Shown here: piece by piece, positions 59,401 through 64,000 of the stretch
Layout of the letters: every line of letters starts with the position of its first letter
Numbering within the stretch: the stretch's first letter is position 1
Assembly: GCA_030248065.1 (NCBI GenBank)
Contig: JASAMV010000757.1
Span: forward strand, 1 to 64,000
Origin: Rhynchonema sp. JSB1_4
Taxonomy: Eukaryota > Nematoda > Chromadorea > Monhysterida > Xyalidae
DNA: 64,000 nt
Direction of reading: 5' to 3'
Translations under genes and position numbers: made by a program
Notes under the pieces: model-generated
What the model saw: the letters and a program-made list of their open reading frames with translations, nothing else
Told to the model about the DNA's origin: nothing
Database searches by the model: none

Positions 59401-62400
59401 CGACGACGCAGCGGCGGCGGTGGGCATGCGCGGAACAGGTGAAATGCCATCGGCAGAAATTGACTGAGTGTCAACACGCTGAAATGACTCGGTTTGGATG
59501 TTAGCAGCGATCAGTGCCGAGGTGGGGTAGCCCCCAGTATAGTCTATCCACCAGCTCCTGTCACTGTCTGATGCTGCTGGCCGACTTGTTCCCCTCCTCC
59601 ACGTTCTAATGAAAGAGAAATTGAGTTTCCGAAAAAATGTTCGCTCCCAAGTTGTGATTTTTATGAAATCGACGTATTTTAGTCATTTTAGTTTAATTTA
59701 ATTAAAAGCCATCGGCTCTGGTACAATAGGTATCCCGCTCTCTGAGCCCGGTACGGTAGGTATCCCCCTCCAGAGTACCTCCAACACAGCCAGCGATCAC
59801 TAGTTGGTTGCTTAGCCACGCAATTTGGCTCAACAAAACTTGAAACATTGGGGTACCCTCGTGGTATCCGGTTTCTCGCAGGGGCATTCGGTCACCTGAC
59901 TTTTTGTCAAGGGGTATCTGACCACCTAATTTTTATGGAATCAGCAACATGCCAAGAAAACCGCTTGTTCAGCAAGCACTACCCCAAAATGACTGACCAG
60001 CTGACCAAGTGAGCCAACAACACCAGCCGTTTGGAAATGGGCAGTGGCAGCCCTTGTTGAAATATGGCGATTGAAAACTTTGAATTACGTTTAAAATAAA
60101 ACATTTGTGCGCCTTTTCCACGGACACGGAGCTGAGGTGTAAAAAACTCATTTTCAAACGAGAAAAATAAGGATTCCCCGCCAAACTCCTTCTATCGCCA
60201 TTGAAAATATTCAAAACGCATGGCATCGATGTCCGCATCAAACTTGTGCGTCCCGTGCTTTGACAGGCAGGGCGCACTCGTTTGAACAAATGTTTTTGAT
60301 TCCAATGATGGGTTTACTGCTTTTATTTTAGAAAATGAACACCATGACGCGCCGTTTCTATCAACTCTTTGAAGTGAGGTCTATCGCGAGTGAAACATTT
60401 CCCAGCCTGCCATCTCAGCAGGTTCAAGCATCGTAGCGCTATGCCTCTGTGTTACAGCAACCTGGCATATAAAAAACGATAGCGCCAACGCCAACTGCTT
60501 AACCTGAGCACAGCAACACTTGCATTTCTCACCATCGCCACCTTTCATTTCTTCAATACAACTGCAAATCAAGGATCCCTCACGCAACGCCTTTAAAAAT
60601 GCCAACAAATTTGTGACTGATTGAAGACAACTTGAAGATGATCGTTTTCTTTTGAGATGGTCAAAAAATGACATTTTTAGGGTGATGCTAGGGTCGGCAA
60701 GCAATTTTTGGCAAATATAGTAAATTTCCAAATTCGCTGCCGCACAGTAAAGTACGCCCCATAGTTAATGTCAGGTTCAAAATCCGAAAATCAACGTGTG
60801 AAACATTCAGACAGCCAACACACACGCAGTTTGCCAGCCAGCCAGGCAGCTGCGCGCAATGTTTCAGAACCGCGCATGGTTAGCGTTCGGGTTTCTAACT
60901 TGACATTAACCATGGGGCGTATTTTACTGTGCCGCAGCGAATTTGGAAATTTACTATACATATGAGGAAAAAAATGGTTAACGTTTTGAGTCTTATGGGT
61001 CAAATAGCAGGATACAAGGAAACTGCCTGGGTAAACAAAACATTCAGGACACCAATACCAGGATACTCGGCACAGGGACCTCCCTAACGACACCACCGAT
61101 GTGCACTGTTAGCCACAAACAGATCCAGTTTTCTCACCTCGGCCTCGACAACGTCCCAGGTTCCTCTGACAGTCCGAAATTGATTGGCAAGTGACGGCAA
61201 GGGCGAGCCTCGCACGTGATTCGTATGAGTTCCTGAGCAGACAAGTAGATTGCAAAAACAGCTAAGAAATAATGTTTTTGCTTTTTACCTAACCGGTAAT
61301 TCTGATGCGACACGCGCTATCCTTGAACACTTTGAGCATGATTCGCAGGCCACATTTCTTGTGTCCGTCGTAACAGAGTCCGACGCGTTTGCCAGCTCGT
61401 TTGTTGTAATACGAGAATTTACAGGCCACGTCCCGCACCGCCGTCCACTGTCCCTGATTCAGGCATGCAGCGGAGCGTCTTTTCAGATTTCGCAGTGTCC
61501 ATACAGTGTCTGAAAAAAACAAAGTGTTAAAAAAGCAACCTATACATTGTTTTAAAATAAAACAAACAACAAAGCACACCCGAATTTAACGCAAACTGCT
61601 CCAGCCAGGATTTCATGTCGTGCTGGTCGCGCAGATCGGCATGCAAGTGAAGGGAGAAGTTCACAGCATCGGATCCTGCACAAAGTAGTTTGTTTCAAAA
61701 TTTACGAGTGCAGTTTGCACCGTGATGTCAGCATTTCAGGTGCAAATCGACCGACTTACAGGTAAAAAGACACAGGTACACACCGCACAAGCTCCGAGAT
61801 ACAGTCGACCCTGTTACAAAGGGAACCTACGGCGGGGCATGACAGCTTTGCCCATTATAGCGACTTTCCACTATAACTAACCCGATTAGCGACCAAAGCC
61901 GGAATTTGGGACAAAAAACTGCTCAACTATAACGAGCTTACACTGTAACGAATTCCATTACATGGTCCAAAAACTCCTGTTTTGGAGAAAATTTTGTCGG
62001 GTAATGAAACAGGCGAAAAATGCATTTGGAGAGCACCGATTTATAGTGGTTTTGATAACATTGTTTAGCGACCTTAGAAAATTTCATGGAAATATTTGAA
62101 AAACTGTCTTTTTTCCAAAAGTTTCCACTTGGAAAAATTTCCGGACAAATAAAAACGTTTTTCCCAGGCCTCGGAAAATAGACTTTTTTCGGTTTTTTCT
62201 GAGAAACAAACGAACTTTTTCCGGCCGCAAGTATAGTACATTTGGATAAAATCTGGTCTAAAATTGCTTCATGAAGAAAAGTCATGCTGGACAAGTCGAC
62301 CAAAACACGCCAAAATGCTGTTTTTGGACGATTTGAGAAACTGGCCTCGCGACTGTACAAGTTTTGTTTGGAAGATTTGGAAATTTTTCCGAAAGTTCGT

Positions 62401-63134
62401 TACTTTGGTCTCTGGAAAACGTTTTTTGCTTTTTTTCAGTAAAAAAACGTTTTTTCCACCTGCAGCTATATCATCAATTATTCTGTGAAGAACATCATAT
62501 TCTGAACATGCCTATTAGTTGTGTGCCAAAGCCAGACGGCACATCGGTCAGCATGGCTTGATCGCTGATGGGCAGTTGATAGAATTGATTTGTCGGCGTG
62601 TACACCTTCAGACGATGATCATGTGCCCCCGAAATGGTGATCCTACATTGGTCATCATCGATTTGGAACGAGATGCGCGCTGCACAGCTGCTGCTTTCGA
62701 TACAGCCGAACTCGATACAGTCGGATGCGCAATGGCCTTGCTCTGGCGCAATGTCCAGTTCGTGCCATCCGGTCGAAGACAAGGCCGAGTATTCAGTCAT
62801 CCATTGTTGGCATTGCTGCCGCGTGACGCAGTTGGCGCGCAGCTCAATCCTACAGCCCGACACTGCACACGCTGTTTCATCGTCCAGTCGTATATTGTTT
62901 CCGCGGGGAATTTCGGGCAATTGTTCCAGGCAGAACACGTTCGGCTGCTGTTGACATGGCGGGTGATGTTTCAACCGATTCACGTATTCCTTGACAGCGT
63001 TGGTGGACGATTTTGTGCAGGAGTTATGTTTCTTCGATTGTCTCGCATTGAATGGAGTGTCGTCATCATCTGAGTCCGATTCTGGATGTGGCACGAAATC
63101 AGTGCCGTCGCTCGCATCGTCCGACTTGAAGCCT
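56414..63134 (-). CDS. Gene B: paralogue of gene A, 5' part outside window
   Basis: Not assigned to a named family. Exons match gene A in order: 62530-63134 (type-1, WMTEYSALSSTGW ... GAHDHRLKVYTPTNQFYQLP), 61585-61677, 61310-61515 and 61090-61235 (type-2, GTHTNHVRGSPLPSL), 58925-59480 (type-1, WIEAYAARSETVW ... WHNHQLIAYTPTNQICALPP), 58715-58862, 58270-58420 (RCKCEHGHYRRERHPDYGKC) and 57865-57980 (GSHTGHGRG, type-2), 57085-57200 (ERMFDEYYSKGMTAGEAMKH), 56629-56711 (basic, HYKRRYRRQRYGH) and a final exon 56414-56505 ending EDEQKNSIIQSG. The first exon opens at an acceptor (TTTTACAG, 63134) with an acidic stretch ESDSDDDD, so the true start is to the right. Polyadenylation signal AATAAA at 56296-56301, only 153 bp before gene A's ATG. 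Confidence 0.74.
57392..57799. mobile_element. TGTCGGG-heptamer element, copy 2
   Basis: Same TIR TAGGGTTAGAG, heptamer arrays and core as 23208-23733, in the opposite orientation, with a perfect 8-bp duplication GTTAGATC (57384-57391, 57800-57807). Lies in a gene B intron. Confidence 0.9.
58030..58228. mobile_element. Foldback MITE of the same family
   Basis: AAGCTTGGTGATCGGATC at the left, GATCCGACCACCAGGTT at the right, and a central pair GACCGGCTTTAAAGTTG / AACTTTAAGCTGGTC. In a gene B intron. Confidence 0.65.
60718..60956. mobile_element. TA-flanked MITE, copy 2
   Basis: Same TIR TAGTAAATTTCCAAATTCGC and interior (CAGCCAACACACACGCAG) as 39117-39364, flanked by TA. In a gene B intron. 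Confidence 0.82.
61960..62243. repeat. Dispersed repeat, TTCCACTTGGAAAAATTTCC family, copy 1
   Basis: Shares a 280-bp order of blocks with 63665-63992, including TTTTGTCGGGTAATG/GGGCAATG, TTGCCACTTGGAAAAATTTC-like text and CCGCAAGTATA at its right end. Belongs with the TATACTTGC elements. In a gene B intron. Confidence 0.65.
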
Positions 63135-63239
63135 GTAAAATGAACACACAAATTCGTCACAAGTGGTTTTGTTTGGACCAGGAGACATCGAATTACAAAA
63201 TAAAATAACGGAAAATTCGAAACGAAGAACTTGGTCGGT

Positions 63240-63570
63240 TGTCCGGCGCCTCCAAATGTCGGGCGTCGTTTTTTGGGCCCCGACAGCTGACACTTATAGC
63301 TCAAACCCTCAGTTTTGCTTTGCTGAGAGATACTTTCTGAGCAAGTCTTTTCGGACCAGATGTTCTCCAACTGTTGAAAGTTGTATTTTCGTAATCATTT
63401 TGTTCAAAAACTTTGAATTCAGCAAAATGAGCCAAAATCGCATCAATAAAACAGATGAGCAAAAGCACATCTTCGGTGCAAAAACATGATGTCGGGTGTC
63501 GAGCGTTTTCTCAATTGTCAGATATCGGCCTCATACAGATGCGGGGTGTCGGTACCCTGTCAGACAACTT
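63240..63570. repeat. Degenerate heptamer element copy
   Basis: Contains GTCGGGCGTCG, a core at 63310-63480 similar to 23750-23930 and a final GATGTCGGGTGTCG block. Ends are eroded and no duplication was found. Confidence 0.5.
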
Positions 63571-63589
63571 GTACTTGCGTATTTTTCAG

Positions 63590-63992
63590 CAAAATATATT
63601 TTTGGAAAAAAAACCGTTTTCTTCCGAAAAAAAACCGTTTTTTTCCAAATATTTTTCCAGTACTTAAGGATACCCATGATCCAAAAACGCCTATTTTGGA
63701 GGAAATTTTGTCGGGCAATGGTCTGAAACAGGCTAAAAATGCACTTGGAGATTAAAAAGTGCTCATTTTGAACTGTTTAGGGCCGATTTACAGTGGTTTT
63801 GACAACATCATGTCGCGACCTTGGAAAATTTCTTAAAAATTTTTGGAATAAAAACCGTTTTTTTCCAAAAGTTGCCACTTGGAAAAATTTCCGGAAAAAT
63901 AAAAACGTATTTTTCCAGGCCTCGGAAAAAAACGGCTTTTTTCGGTTTTATTTTTCGAAAAAAAACGGTTTTTTTTTCAGCCCGCAAGTATA
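63590..63992. repeat. Dispersed repeat, same family, copy 2
   Basis: Same blocks as 61960-62243, ending CCCGCAAGTATA, preceded by GGAAAAAAAACCG runs and CCAGTACTTAAGG, a motif also seen at 25480 and 51245. Confidence 0.65.
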
Positions 63993-64000
63993 AGACAACT

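Noticed and set aside
61795..61960. pogo/Tigger-type transposon end
   Set aside because: Text such as CAGTCGACCCTGTTAC and CACTATAACTAACC is suggestive, but no matching second end was found, so it is not listed as an element.

Overview
The window is 64 kb of a metazoan (invertebrate-type) nuclear genome. The genes are split into many short exons with GT-AG borders, and the recognisable products are animal proteins. Protein similarity was judged by eye from remembered family sequences, and the phylum cannot be named from this evidence. A DNA-PKcs gene argues against nematodes and flies. No RNA gene, CRISPR array or bacterial-type operon was seen.

All seven genes lie on the minus strand, so they read right to left. 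(1) 439-10918: the amino-terminal part of a DNA-PKcs (PRKDC) gene, running off the left edge. (2) 11988-14049: UNC119, complete, five exons. (3) 17095-24096: PHF12, with two PHD fingers, an AT-hook and a C-terminal FHA domain. (4) 29326-33434: an SLC22-type organic ion transporter. (5) about 34701-39458: an SLCO/OATP transporter with its Kazal-like loop. (6) 41062-56143 ('gene A') and (7) 56414-63134 ('gene B', 5' end outside the window): a head-to-tail pair of paralogues that I cannot assign to a named family. They encode arrays of two alternating zinc-finger-like modules that resemble the FAR1/FLYWCH/GCM (WRKY-GCM1) fold. Gene A also has an N-terminal repeated Cys/His unit and an AT-hook. 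This pair is the best candidate for an undescribed protein system.

Introns and intergenic DNA are full of small non-autonomous DNA transposons. The PRKDC intron at 3084-5958 holds four inverted-repeat elements in a row that share their TTAA borders. At 24541-28017 there is a nest of at least six elements, most with perfect 8-bp target duplications, so the order of insertion can be read. Four of them share one TIR type and a GC-rich hairpin core, yet each has its own private subterminal tandem repeat. Other repeats are TGTCGGG-heptamer elements (23208, 57392), a TA-flanked MITE (39117, 60718), a foldback family with TGAAACTTGG ends (37649, 42475, 47619, 58030), a 155-bp tandem array (52030-53345) and a 640-bp foldback (53507-54149). 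No transposase gene was recognised.
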